Source of the DNA: Comamonas badia DSM 17552 | GTDB lineage: Bacteria > Pseudomonadota > Gammaproteobacteria > Burkholderiales > Burkholderiaceae_C | Length of the DNA: 64,000 bases | Reading direction: 5' to 3' | NCBI RefSeq assembly: GCF_000484635.1 | Contig: NZ_AXVM01000003.1 | Location: 62,001-126,000 of the forward strand | Shown here: positions 16,168-25,632 of the stretch, in pieces | How the letters are laid out: every line of letters begins with the position of its first letter | Numbering within the stretch: position 1 is the first letter of the stretch | Position numbers and translations under genes: made by a program | The notes under the pieces: model-generated | The model's input: the letters and a program-made list of their open reading frames with translations, nothing else | What the model was told of the DNA's origin: nothing | Database searches by the model: none

Positions 16168-18162
16168 TCAAGCGCCTTCAGTTTCCATTTGTACCAGCAA
16201 GGCGCCCCTGGCCACCGTCGCGCCCAGCGCCACGGGCAGGCCGGTGACGACGCCATCGCCCGGGGCAGTGAGCGTGTGAAAAAGCTTCATCGCTTCGAGC
16301 ACCGCCACCGGCTGGCCTGCCGAGACCCTGTCGCCCACGGCGACCAGGGTTTGCGACAGCACGCCGGGCAGTTCGGCCAGCACGCTGCCGCCCTGCTGCG
16401 CGCCGCCGGCGTGCGCTGCCGCCGCATGCGCAACGGCAGAGGCCACCTGCACGCACGCCGACCATCCCGCGCACCACACCCAGGTCTGCGCCTCGCGTTG
16501 CAACACCCTGTAGACCCGGCCGCTGGCAACGCCGCGCCAGGCGCCCACCCCCGCCGCCTCGATCTGCCACGAGGCCTCTCCGTCCGGGGCCAGCACTTCG
16601 CCGCCGTGCAGCCCCAGGCACACCTGCAGCGCCGCATGCTGCCCGTTCTGCGTCACGCAGACATTGGCGCGGCCAACCCCCTCGACCTGCGCGGTGACGC
16701 GCCAGCTGCGCAGGCAGGCCATGGGCCTGTCATCGCCCGCCACCTGCTGCGCCCGCACCCAGGCCAGCGCCGCGGCCGCCCGCGCCTCCTGCACCAGCGC
16801 CGCATCGGGCTGCCAGCCCCCACCCCAATGCGCAGGCAGAAAATCCGTGGTCAGGGTGGCCTCGAACGCCGGGTGCCGCAGCACATCCAGCAGCATCGCC
16901 TGGGTGGTCTGCAGGCCGCCCACCTGCAATTGGGAGAGCCCCTGCTCCAGCCTGCGCCGCGCCATCGCGCGGCTGGACCCGTGGCCTATGACCTTGGCCA
17001 CCATGGAGTCGTAGTGCGGCGTGATTTCGCTTTGCGCGTCGATGCCGCTGTCGATGCGCACGCCCGGCAATGGCGGCTCGACCCACGCGAGCACGGGCCC
17101 GAACGAAGGTGCGAAACCCTCGGCCGGTGATTCGGCATTGACGCGCGCCTCGATCGCCCAGCCGGTCTGGCGCAACTCCCCTTGCGTCCATGGCAGGGGC
17201 TCGCCGGCGGCAGCGCGGATCTGCCACTCCACGAGGTCCAGGCCCGTGGTCAGTTCCGTCACCGGGTGCTCCACCTGCAGCCGCGTGTTCACTTCCAGAA
17301 AATACGGCGCATCGCCATGATCGGCGTCCAGCACGAATTCGACCGTGCCCGCCGAGTCATAACCGATGGCGCGGCCCAGCGCCAGCGCCGCTTCAAAAAG
17401 CCGCTGCTTCACGCCCGCATCCAGATGGTTGGCGGGCGCCTCTTCAATGAGCTTCTGGTAGTTGCGCTGGATGGAGCATTCGCGCTCGAACAGGTGCAGG
17501 AGCCGCCCATGCCGGTCACCCAGCAACTGCACTTCCACGTGGCGCGGGCGGGTGATGAAGCGTTCCAGCAGCACCTTGGCATCGCCGAAAGCGGCCTGCG
17601 CCTCGGCCCGCGCGGTGGCGAGCTGCTGGTCGAAATGCGCCAGGCCATCCACACGGCGCATGCCCTTGCCGCCGCCGCCGCCGCTGGCCTTGATGAGCAG
17701 CGGAAAACCGATGCGCTCGGCCTCGGCGCGCAAGACCGCCGGACTCTGGTCATCGCCGTCATACCCCGGGATGCACGGCACGCCGGCCGCGCGCGCAATG
17801 CGCTTGCTCTCGATTTTGGAGCCCATGGAGGCAATCGCCTCGCGGTGCGGGCCGATGAAGGTGATGCCAGCGTTTGCACAGGCATCGATCAGCGCCAGGC
17901 GCTCCGAAAGGAATCCGTAACCCGGGTGAATCGCCTGCGCGCCGGTCTTGAGCGCGGCCGCGATGACCGCCTCGGCATTCAGGTAGGAATCCTGCGCACG
18001 CGCCGGGCCTATGCAGACGGCTTCGTCCGCCGCGCACACATGGCGGGCGCTGGCGTCGGCCTCGGAATACACCGCCACGGTCCAGATGCCCATGTCGCGG
18101 CACGTGCGCAGCACACGGCAAGCGATCTCACCTCTGTTCGCAATCAGGATTTTTTCAAACAT
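16168..18162 (-). CDS. Acyl-CoA carboxylase biotin-carrying subunit (3-methylcrotonyl-CoA carboxylase alpha-like)
   Basis: 664 residues from MFEKILIANRGEIACRV. Biotin carboxylase domain (1-~445): ATP-grasp glycine loop SGGGGGKGMR near residue 165, FLEVNTRLQVEHPVTE near residue 288. A middle linker follows, then a biotin carboxyl carrier domain at the C-terminus with VLEAMKLFH; the biotinylated lysine is about residue 626. It works with the carboxyltransferase 11 bases upstream. Likely acyl substrate is 3-methylcrotonyl-CoA because of the neighbours; geranyl-CoA or another short acyl-CoA cannot be excluded. Confidence 0.9.
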   Translation of the reverse strand: MFEKILIANRGEIACRVLRTCRDMGIWTVAVYSEADASARHVCAADEAVCIGPARAQDSYLNAEAVIAAALKTGAQAIHPGYGFLSERLALIDACANAGITFIGPHREAIASMGSKIESKRIARAAGVPCIPGYDGDDQSPAVLRAEAERIGFPLLIKASGGGGGKGMRRVDGLAHFDQQLATARAEAQAAFGDAKVLLERFITRPRHVEVQLLGDRHGRLLHLFERECSIQRNYQKLIEEAPANHLDAGVKQRLFEAALALGRAIGYDSAGTVEFVLDADHGDAPYFLEVNTRLQVEHPVTELTTGLDLVEWQIRAAAGEPLPWTQGELRQTGWAIEARVNAESPAEGFAPSFGPVLAWVEPPLPGVRIDSGIDAQSEITPHYDSMVAKVIGHGSSRAMARRRLEQGLSQLQVGGLQTTQAMLLDVLRHPAFEATLTTDFLPAHWGGGWQPDAALVQEARAAAALAWVRAQQVAGDDRPMACLRSWRVTAQVEGVGRANVCVTQNGQHAALQVCLGLHGGEVLAPDGEASWQIEAAGVGAWRGVASGRVYRVLQREAQTWVWCAGWSACVQVASAVAHAAAAHAGGAQQGGSVLAELPGVLSQTLVAVGDRVSAGQPVAVLEAMKLFHTLTAPGDGVVTGLPVALGATVARGALLVQMETEGA

Positions 18163-18173
18163 CGCGCCACCCC

Positions 18174-19751
18174 TCACATCCGGTACACCGGGCTCTGGCC
18201 CTCGAAGCGCGGCGTGCTTTCATCCGCGAGCTGCAGGCAGATGCCGAGCACGTCGCGCGTCTGCGCCGGTTCGATGATGCCGTCGTCCCACAAGCGCGCC
18301 GTCGCGTAGTAAGGGTCGCTCTGTTCCTCGAACTGCACCCGGGTGCGGGCATCGAGCGCGGCGATTTCCGCCTCGTCCACCGGCCCCTTGAGCGAGGCGC
18401 GGCGCAGGTCGGTGAGCACCGTGCTGGCCACATCCGGGCTCATGGTGGCGATGCGGCTGGCAGGCCAGGCAAAGACGAAGCGCGGACCAAAGCCCCGGCC
18501 GCACATGCCGTAATTGCCCGCGCCGTAGCTGCCGCCGATCAGCACCGTGAAGCGCGGCACGCGCGCCGTGGCCACGGCATAGACCAGCTTGGCCGAATGC
18601 TTGGCGATGCCGCCGCGCTCGGCCTCGGTGCCGACCATGAAGCCGGTGATGTTCTGCAGGAACAGGATGGGAATGCGCCGCTGGTTGCACAGCTCGATGA
18701 AATGCGCGCCCTTGACCGACGATTCGGAGAACAGCACGCCGTTGTTCGCCAGGATGCCGACCGGGTAGCCGTGGACATGGGCGGTGGCGCAGACCAGCGT
18801 GCCGCCGTACTCGGGCTTGAACTCGTTGAAGTCGCTCGCGTCCACCAGGCGCTCGATCACCGCGCGCACGTCATAGGGCTGGCGCAGATCGGTGCCGATG
18901 AGGGCGGGAATCTCCGCGGCATCGTGCAGCGGCGCGCGCACCGGCTGGCGCGCGGCAGCGGCGTGCGTCTTCCAGTTGAGCTGGGCCACGATGCCGCGCA
19001 GCTGCTGCAGCGCCTGCATCTCGTTCATCGCGAGGTAGTCCGTCACGCCGGAGACGCGCGCATGCATCGCCGCGCCGCCCAGGGTTTCGCCGTCCACCAC
19101 CTCGGCAATCGCGGCCTTCACGATGGGCGGCCCCCCCAGGTGGATGCGCCCCGTGCCCTGCACCATGATGGACTCATCCGACAGCGCCGGGATGTAGGCC
19201 CCGCCCGCCGTGCAGCCGCCGAACACGGCGGAGAGCTGCGGCAGGCCGTCGGCGCTCATGCGGCACTGGTGGTAGAAGATGGTGCCGAAATGCCCGTAGT
19301 CGGGGAACACCTGGTCCTGCATCGGCAGGTAGGCGCCGCCGCAATCGACCAGATACAGGCAGGGCAGGCGGTTGTCCCAGGCGATCTCCTGCGCGCGCAC
19401 GTGCTTGCGCACCGTCTCGGGAAAGAAGCTGCCACCCTTGACCGTGGCATCGTTGGCGATGAGCATGCAGTTCACGCCCGCGACGCGGCCGATGCCGGTC
19501 ACGATGCCGGCGGCCGGCGCCTCGTTGCCATGCAAGCCCCAGCAGGCCAGCGGCGAGAGCTCCAGGAACGGGCTGCCAGGGTCGAGCAGCAATTCAATGC
19601 GCTCGCGCACCGGAATCTTGCCGCGCGTCTTGTGGCGTTCGCGCAGTTTTTCACCGCCGCCCGCGATCGCCCAGCGCATGCGCTCGTGCAGGGTGGCAAG
19701 GGCGGCGTCGTAATCGCGCCGGCGTTGTTCAGACGTACTGGACATGGTCAT
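18174..19751 (-). CDS. Acyl-CoA carboxyltransferase beta subunit (MccB/AccD1-like)
   Basis: 525 residues; crotonase-fold carboxyltransferase with N and C halves. Seen: RERIELLLDPGSPFLELSPLA near residue 50, LYLVDCGGAYLPMQ near residue 134, GGCTAGGAYIPALSDE near residue 172, ILFLQNITGFMVGTEAERGG near residue 370, and YGAGNYGMCGRGFGPRF near residue 412, the last typical of methylcrotonyl-CoA carboxylases. The start ATG overlaps the tetR stop (ATGA), so expression follows the regulator. A second ATG at 19745 is possible. Confidence 0.9.
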   Translation of the reverse strand: MTMSSTSEQRRRDYDAALATLHERMRWAIAGGGEKLRERHKTRGKIPVRERIELLLDPGSPFLELSPLACWGLHGNEAPAAGIVTGIGRVAGVNCMLIANDATVKGGSFFPETVRKHVRAQEIAWDNRLPCLYLVDCGGAYLPMQDQVFPDYGHFGTIFYHQCRMSADGLPQLSAVFGGCTAGGAYIPALSDESIMVQGTGRIHLGGPPIVKAAIAEVVDGETLGGAAMHARVSGVTDYLAMNEMQALQQLRGIVAQLNWKTHAAAARQPVRAPLHDAAEIPALIGTDLRQPYDVRAVIERLVDASDFNEFKPEYGGTLVCATAHVHGYPVGILANNGVLFSESSVKGAHFIELCNQRRIPILFLQNITGFMVGTEAERGGIAKHSAKLVYAVATARVPRFTVLIGGSYGAGNYGMCGRGFGPRFVFAWPASRIATMSPDVASTVLTDLRRASLKGPVDEAEIAALDARTRVQFEEQSDPYYATARLWDDGIIEPAQTRDVLGICLQLADESTPRFEGQSPVYRM

Positions 19752-20383
19752 GGCTTTCCCGCCGCGGGCGGCCAGCGCTGCTGCAGCCCGTAGAGCATGA
19801 GTTCGGTGAGTTCGTCGGCCACCGCCTTGAGCGCGAGCGTGCCGCCCTGGAACCATTCCAGGCTGCCGTTCATCACCGTGATGAGAAACAGGCGCGCCAG
19901 GCGCAGATCGCGCCGCCGGTCGAAGCCGCCAGCCGCGGCGCAGCGCGCCAGCAGCGATGCCCAATAGCGTTCATAGGCATCGCGCAGCGGCAGATGCGCG
20001 TCGCGCACGCCTTGCGGCACCTGGCCGAAGATGCGGACGTTGGCCGAGGTGTAGTCCTGCCGCTCCATCATGGCCTGCAGATGGGCGTGGATAGCGGTTT
20101 GCAGCAGTGCAAGAGCGTCGGCGTCGGCCGGCAGCGCATCGACGGCATGGCGCACATCATCAAACACTTGTTCGACACCCAGGCGCAACACTTCGGCGAC
20201 GATGGCGTCGCGCGAATCAAAGTAGTGGTACAGGCTGGCCGCGCGCATGCCTGCCAGTGCAGCGATCTCGCGCAACGACGTACTGGCATAGCCTTGCGTG
20301 CGGAACAGGCGCGCCGCGGCATCCAGCACCAGCTGGCGGGTGCCGGCGGCGATTTCGGCGGAAGGGTGGATGGCGACTGGCAT
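19748..20383 (-). CDS. TetR/AcrR-family regulator of the branched-chain acyl-CoA cluster
   Basis: 211 residues. N-terminal HTH about residues 14-60: TRQLVLDAAARLFRTQGYAS, then LREIAALAGMRAASLYHYF. The variable C-terminal ligand domain probably senses an acyl-CoA, as in LiuR/AtuR-type regulators. First gene of the leftward six-gene operon and divergent from the acyl-CoA dehydrogenase. Repeats in the shared promoter region support autorepression and control of both directions (inference). Confidence 0.9.
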   Translation of the reverse strand: MPVAIHPSAEIAAGTRQLVLDAAARLFRTQGYASTSLREIAALAGMRAASLYHYFDSRDAIVAEVLRLGVEQVFDDVRHAVDALPADADALALLQTAIHAHLQAMMERQDYTSANVRIFGQVPQGVRDAHLPLRDAYERYWASLLARCAAAGGFDRRRDLRLARLFLITVMNGSLEWFQGGTLALKAVADELTELMLYGLQQRWPPAAGKP

Positions 20384-20395
20384 GGATTACCGTTG

Positions 20396-20424
20396 AATTT
20401 ATCTAATGATTGTTAGTTTGTCAA
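20396..20424 (-). promoter_or_regulatory. Leftward promoter of tetR with embedded operator
   Basis: Minus strand: -35 TTGACA (20419-20424), 17-base spacer, -10 TAAATT (20396-20401). The spacer contains CTAATGATTGTTAG (plus-strand 20403-20416), one of two copies of TGATTGTTAG. A repressor bound there would sit between the two boxes. Confidence 0.72.
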
Positions 20425-20437
20425 TATCGCAATTCCG

Positions 20438-20484
20438 TTGACACACCTGCGATATGCACATATATTCAATCGATTGATTGTTAG
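20438..20484 (+). promoter_or_regulatory. Rightward promoter of the acyl-CoA dehydrogenase with downstream operator
   Basis: Near-consensus sigma-70 promoter: TTGACA (20438-20443), 17 bases, TATATT (20461-20466). The second TGATTGTTAG copy (20475-20484) begins at about the expected start site, about 10 bases before the ATG at 20494. The leader is very short (~20 nt) and the ribosome site is weak. Confidence 0.75.
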
Positions 20485-20493
20485 GTAAATGCC

Positions 20494-21657
20494 ATGATCA
20501 CCGATTCCCTGACTGCCGCCTTCCCCTTTCTGACCGCTGAACATGAAATGCTGTGCGATACCGTGCGCCGCTTTGTGCGCGAGCGCGTGCTGCCCCACGC
20601 GGACGCGTGGGAAGAAACCGGTTTCGTGCCGCGCGAGGCGCTGCGCGAAATGGGCGAGCTGGGCCTGCTCGGCATCCGCTACCCGCAGGAATTCGGCGGC
20701 TCGGCGCTGGATGCGCTTTCCACCGTGGTACTGGCCGAAGAGCTGGGACGCAGCAGCTACGGCGGCTTTGCCATCACCGTGCTGGTGCATACCGACATGG
20801 CGAGCCCCCATCTCTTTCATGCCGGCTCGCCGGAACAGCAGCAGCGCCTGATGCCCGAGCTCATCGCCGGGCGCAAGATCGCCGCCGTGGCGATGACCGA
20901 GGCCGATGCCGGCTCCGACCTGCAGGGCATGCGCACCACGGCGCGGCGCGGCGCCGATGGCTGGGTGCTCAACGGCAGCAAGATGTTCATCACCAACGGC
21001 GTGCACGGCGACGTGTACTTCGTGGCCGCCAAGACGGGCGATGCGGGGCGCGGGCGCGAGATATCGATGTTCATCGTCGAAAAGGGCACGCCCGGCTTTC
21101 GCGTGGAGCGCCCCTTGAAGAAACAAGGCTGGCTCTCCAGCGACACCGCCGAACTGGTGTTCGAAAACTGCGTGCTGCCCGCCAACGCGCTGCTCGGCGA
21201 GGAACACAAGGGTTTTTACGCGCTGGTCAAGAACCTGCAGAACGAGCGTCTGGTGCTGGGCGCGCAGTGCATGGGCGAGGCCGCGCGCGCCATCGAACTC
21301 ACGCTCGAATGGGTCACGCAGCGCCGCGCCTTCGGCGCCACGCTCTGGGACAAGCAGGCCATCCGCCAGCGCCTGGCCTGGCGCGCCGCGCAGGTGGCGG
21401 CCGCGCGCAGCCTGGTCTACACCACCGCCTGGCGCTACGCCATGGGCCAGCAGGTGGTGAGCGAAGTCTCGATGATCAAGGCGCTCGCGGGCACGCTGGT
21501 CAACGAGGTGATGTACGACTGCCTGCAATTCCACGGCGGCATGGGCTTCATCCGCGAGACCGCGATCGAGCGCATGGCGCGCGATGCGCGCGTGCAGGCG
21601 ATCGGCGGCGGCGCGACCGAGGTGATGCTGGAGGAAGTCGCCAAGCGCATGGTGTGA
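20494..21657 (+). CDS. Acyl-CoA dehydrogenase, isovaleryl-CoA dehydrogenase-like
   Basis: 387 residues. Flavoprotein that introduces an alpha,beta double bond into an acyl-CoA. Motifs: AVAMTEADAGSDLQGM near residue 131, FITNG near residue 165, FHGGMGFIRETAIERMARDAR near residue 347. At the usual MCAD catalytic position the sequence is IGGGATEVM with no glutamate, whereas NERLVLGAQ puts Glu251 where isovaleryl-CoA dehydrogenase carries its base. This supports a branched-chain substrate. Divergent from tetR and the carboxylase operon; its product would feed the carboxylase. Confidence 0.9.
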   Translation: MITDSLTAAFPFLTAEHEMLCDTVRRFVRERVLPHADAWEETGFVPREALREMGELGLLGIRYPQEFGGSALDALSTVVLAEELGRSSYGGFAITVLVHTDMASPHLFHAGSPEQQQRLMPELIAGRKIAAVAMTEADAGSDLQGMRTTARRGADGWVLNGSKMFITNGVHGDVYFVAAKTGDAGRGREISMFIVEKGTPGFRVERPLKKQGWLSSDTAELVFENCVLPANALLGEEHKGFYALVKNLQNERLVLGAQCMGEAARAIELTLEWVTQRRAFGATLWDKQAIRQRLAWRAAQVAAARSLVYTTAWRYAMGQQVVSEVSMIKALAGTLVNEVMYDCLQFHGGMGFIRETAIERMARDARVQAIGGGATEVMLEEVAKRMV

Positions 21658-21872
21658 TGGCACGGGCCCTTGCCCCCGCGCCAGCATCGGCCGATTGCAA
21701 AACGATTCGGCGCAATTGATTGATCACGGCTATGGCTTGACCGACAATGGCGGTCGGCACCCGATGGAAAGCTTGCAAGGCTTGCCCATGGAAAAGCCGG
21801 AGTTTCCTCGTGCTTCACCGGCCATCAAACGGCGCCACCGTCAGCACAATTCAAGCAAGGAGACTCTTCACC

Positions 21873-22262
21873 ATGGATCTGCAATACGAGCTCAAGGCAG
21901 GCAGCTACTACCTGTATGACATGCGCGAAGCCCCGAGCAAGATCACGGGGGAGCGCCGCTTCAAGCTCAAGACGGACACGGTCGCGATCGCCTTCGACGC
22001 GCATACCGGCGAAGTGCACCGCCACGGCAACCCCACGCGCATCCAGTCCTGGGCGCAAACCCAGCGCCGGCGCCTGCGCGCGGCCGGTGCGCTGCTGCAG
22101 GCCAACGACATCGTCGTCGTCTCCGGCCCGCTGCCGGTGGACGAACTCAACAAATGCCTGTGGATCCGCGGCTACTGCCGGCGCATGCTCAAGCGCCTGG
22201 CCACGCTGCCGCACGGCAAGCTGCAGCGCAGCAAGCCAGCCGACTGGAAGAAAGCGGCCTGA
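21873..22262 (+). CDS. Conserved small protein of unknown function
   Basis: 129 residues. I do not recognise the family. The start is set by AAGGAGACTCTTCACC before the ATG. The first half is mixed charge (YELKAGSYYLYDMREAPSKI, LKTDTVAIAFDAHTGEVHRHG), the second half strongly basic with helices (QTQRRRLRAAGALLQANDI, GYCRRMLKRLATLPHGKL). No signal peptide or membrane segment; pI high, possible nucleic-acid contact. Stands alone after a 215-bp gap in which I see nothing else; convergent with uspA. Confidence 0.75.
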   Translation: MDLQYELKAGSYYLYDMREAPSKITGERRFKLKTDTVAIAFDAHTGEVHRHGNPTRIQSWAQTQRRRLRAAGALLQANDIVVVSGPLPVDELNKCLWIRGYCRRMLKRLATLPHGKLQRSKPADWKKAA

Positions 22263-22289
22263 CCCTGTTCCCGCCGGCCTCCCCGGCCC

Positions 22290-22754
22290 TCACGCCTGCC
22301 CAGCGTCTTCTTCGTCGGCGGGGTGCTCGTGCTTGACCACGGTCACCGGCACCGTGGCATCGCGCACCAGTGCCTGGGACACCGAACCCAGCAGCGCGCC
22401 GCGCAGGCCGCCCATGCCGCGCGCCCCGACGACGATCAGGCCGCAGCCGCAATCGTCAGCCATGTCGGCAAGCGTCGCGGCAGGCGAACCGAGCGCAATT
22501 TCGGTCTCGCATGCCACACCCGCGCCCTGCGCCAGCGCCACGGCCGACGCCATGAGGTGCTGACCCGCCTCCACGCTCGCCTGCGCGATCACATCGGCAT
22601 CGCGCGTGGCCAGTTCCAGGAAGGAGGCCTCCTCCTGCACATGGCCCAGCACCAGCGTGGCCTGCAAGCCATGCTCGCGCACCAGGGAAATCGCATGGCG
22701 CACGGCATCCAGCGCCAGTTCAGAACCATCGACCGCCACCAGAATTCTCAGCAT
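22290..22754 (-). CDS. Universal stress protein (UspA family)
   Basis: 154 residues starting MLRILVAVDGSELALDAV. GGAGG placed 7 bases before this ATG (itself overlapping a farther in-frame ATG at 22766) decides the start. ATP-binding-type signature near the C-terminus: VVGARGMGGLRGALLGSVSQ (GxxGxxG...GS). Single Usp domain, cytoplasmic. Stress role by family only. Confidence 0.9.
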   Translation of the reverse strand: MLRILVAVDGSELALDAVRHAISLVREHGLQATLVLGHVQEEASFLELATRDADVIAQASVEAGQHLMASAVALAQGAGVACETEIALGSPAATLADMADDCGCGLIVVGARGMGGLRGALLGSVSQALVRDATVPVTVVKHEHPADEEDAGQA

Positions 22755-22791
22755 CGCCACCTCCATCGCCTATCGGTTGGTGCCAGTGTAG

Positions 22792-24006
<1,215 letters not shown>

Positions 24007-24168
24007 CAATGGCGCCCTGACCCTCTACCGGAGGTTGGCAATCCTTCACATTTGCCCCTAGGTTTTTTGTTACAACAAGTGGACAATGCAAGCTTCGCTA
24101 ACAAAGCGGCCGCGCGCGATCTTCTGTCCGCTGGCGCATGTACCTCCCTGTTGCGACCCGCACGCGCG

Positions 24169-25626
24169 ATGCCCTTTCAGCCAGCACCGATGACGACCAG
24201 ACCCATGCTCCTGCGCGAACATGGGCTGCTGTTCCTGTGCATGCTCGCCGCCTGCCTGGCGGGCATCGCCACGCGGCCCATCGCCTTCATGGCGACCTTC
24301 TGGCCGGCCAACGGCCTGCTGCTCGGGCTGATGCTGCGCAACCCGGTCTGGAGCAAGACGCCCCTGGCATGGCTGTCCGCGTGGCTGGGCTTCGTGGCCG
24401 CCGATGCCCTCACCGGCGCCGCCCTGGAGCGCAACCTGGTGATCAACGCCATCAACCTGGTGGAAGTGCTGGCCGGCTGGCTTTTCCTGGTGCGCCAGGG
24501 CCCGGCCACGCTGGGCTTTCGGCGCCAGCGTTCGGTGCTCGTCATTCTGGTCGGCTGCGTGATCGCCGCCACCACCGGGGCGCTGCTCGGCAGCCTGAGC
24601 CGCGATCTGTTCTTTTCCGCATCCGGCTGGCAGACCTTCATCATCTGGGAAAGCGGCGAGCTGTACAACCTGATCCTGTGCCTGCCCGTGGTGCTGGCGG
24701 CGCCGCGCGGCTGGTTCTGGCAGTGGCGCTGGCGCCGCGTGCTGCGCCCGCTGGGCAAACTCTGGGGGCTGCCGCTGCTGGCGCTGCTGGCTTCCGAAGC
24801 GGCAGCCTTTGCACTGCAGGGTCCGGGCGCGCTGGTGTTTGCCGTACCCGCCCTGGTGTGGTGCGCGATGCTCTACGGCGTGTTTCTCGTGTCGCTGCTG
24901 AACCTGCTGGTCGGCCTGTGGAGCACCGCCACGCTGGTGCTGCTGGGCCTGAGCCTGACGCCGGAACAGTTGCTGGACGCGGTGTCGTTCCGCGTCGGCG
25001 TTGCCTTGCTGTCGCTGGCGCCGCTGGCCGTCGCGACCGCGCACGCGCTGCACGCCCAGGCGCTGCAGATCCTGCACCGGGCGGTCAACCATGATTTCCT
25101 CACCGGCGCGCTGTCACGCCGCGCCCTGATGGAGCGCGGCGCGCAGCAGCTGCAGCGCCTGCAGCGCGAGAGCGCGCCCGTCGCCGTGCTGATGTTCGAC
25201 ATGGACTATTTCAAGCAGGTCAATGACCGCTGGGGCCATGCCCAGGGCGACAGCGTGCTGCAGCAGTTTGCCCAGCTCATCCAGCACAACCTGCGCCCCG
25301 GTGAACTGTTCGGGCGCATCGGCGGCGAGGAATTCGCGCTGCTGCTGCCGCATGCCACGCACGCCGGCGCCCAGGCGGTGAGCGAACGCCTGTGCGCCCA
25401 GTTGCGGGAACACCGCTTCACCACCGAGGGCGGCGACGAGTTTTCCGTGACCATGAGCGTGGGCCTGCATGCGGGCACGCCCGCCGACACCCCGTACACC
25501 ATGAGCGAACTGCTGGCGCGCGCCGACGCCGCGCTCTACCACGCCAAGACCACCGGGCGCAACCGGGTGCAGGCCTTCGATGCCGCGGTGATGACGCCGC
25601 TGCGCCACGGCGAGATCAGCGCGTAG
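24169..25626 (+). CDS. Membrane diguanylate cyclase with MASE1-like sensor
   Basis: 485 residues from ATG 24169; an ATG at 24052 or 24190 is possible because no clear ribosome site exists. About eight membrane helices in an N-terminal MASE1-like domain (FWPANGLLLGLMLRNP near residue 44) are followed by a GGDEF domain from residue ~310 (NHDFLTGALSRRALMERG, MFDMDYFKQVNDRWGHAQGD). The active site reads GGEEF, so c-di-GMP synthesis is expected. The inhibitory site RxxD five residues upstream is RPGE, a conservative change that may weaken feedback. Ends 6 bases before the convergent zinc-ribbon gene. Confidence 0.9.
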   Translation: MPFQPAPMTTRPMLLREHGLLFLCMLAACLAGIATRPIAFMATFWPANGLLLGLMLRNPVWSKTPLAWLSAWLGFVAADALTGAALERNLVINAINLVEVLAGWLFLVRQGPATLGFRRQRSVLVILVGCVIAATTGALLGSLSRDLFFSASGWQTFIIWESGELYNLILCLPVVLAAPRGWFWQWRWRRVLRPLGKLWGLPLLALLASEAAAFALQGPGALVFAVPALVWCAMLYGVFLVSLLNLLVGLWSTATLVLLGLSLTPEQLLDAVSFRVGVALLSLAPLAVATAHALHAQALQILHRAVNHDFLTGALSRRALMERGAQQLQRLQRESAPVAVLMFDMDYFKQVNDRWGHAQGDSVLQQFAQLIQHNLRPGELFGRIGGEEFALLLPHATHAGAQAVSERLCAQLREHRFTTEGGDEFSVTMSVGLHAGTPADTPYTMSELLARADAALYHAKTTGRNRVQAFDAAVMTPLRHGEISA

Positions 25627-25632
25627 CCTGCG

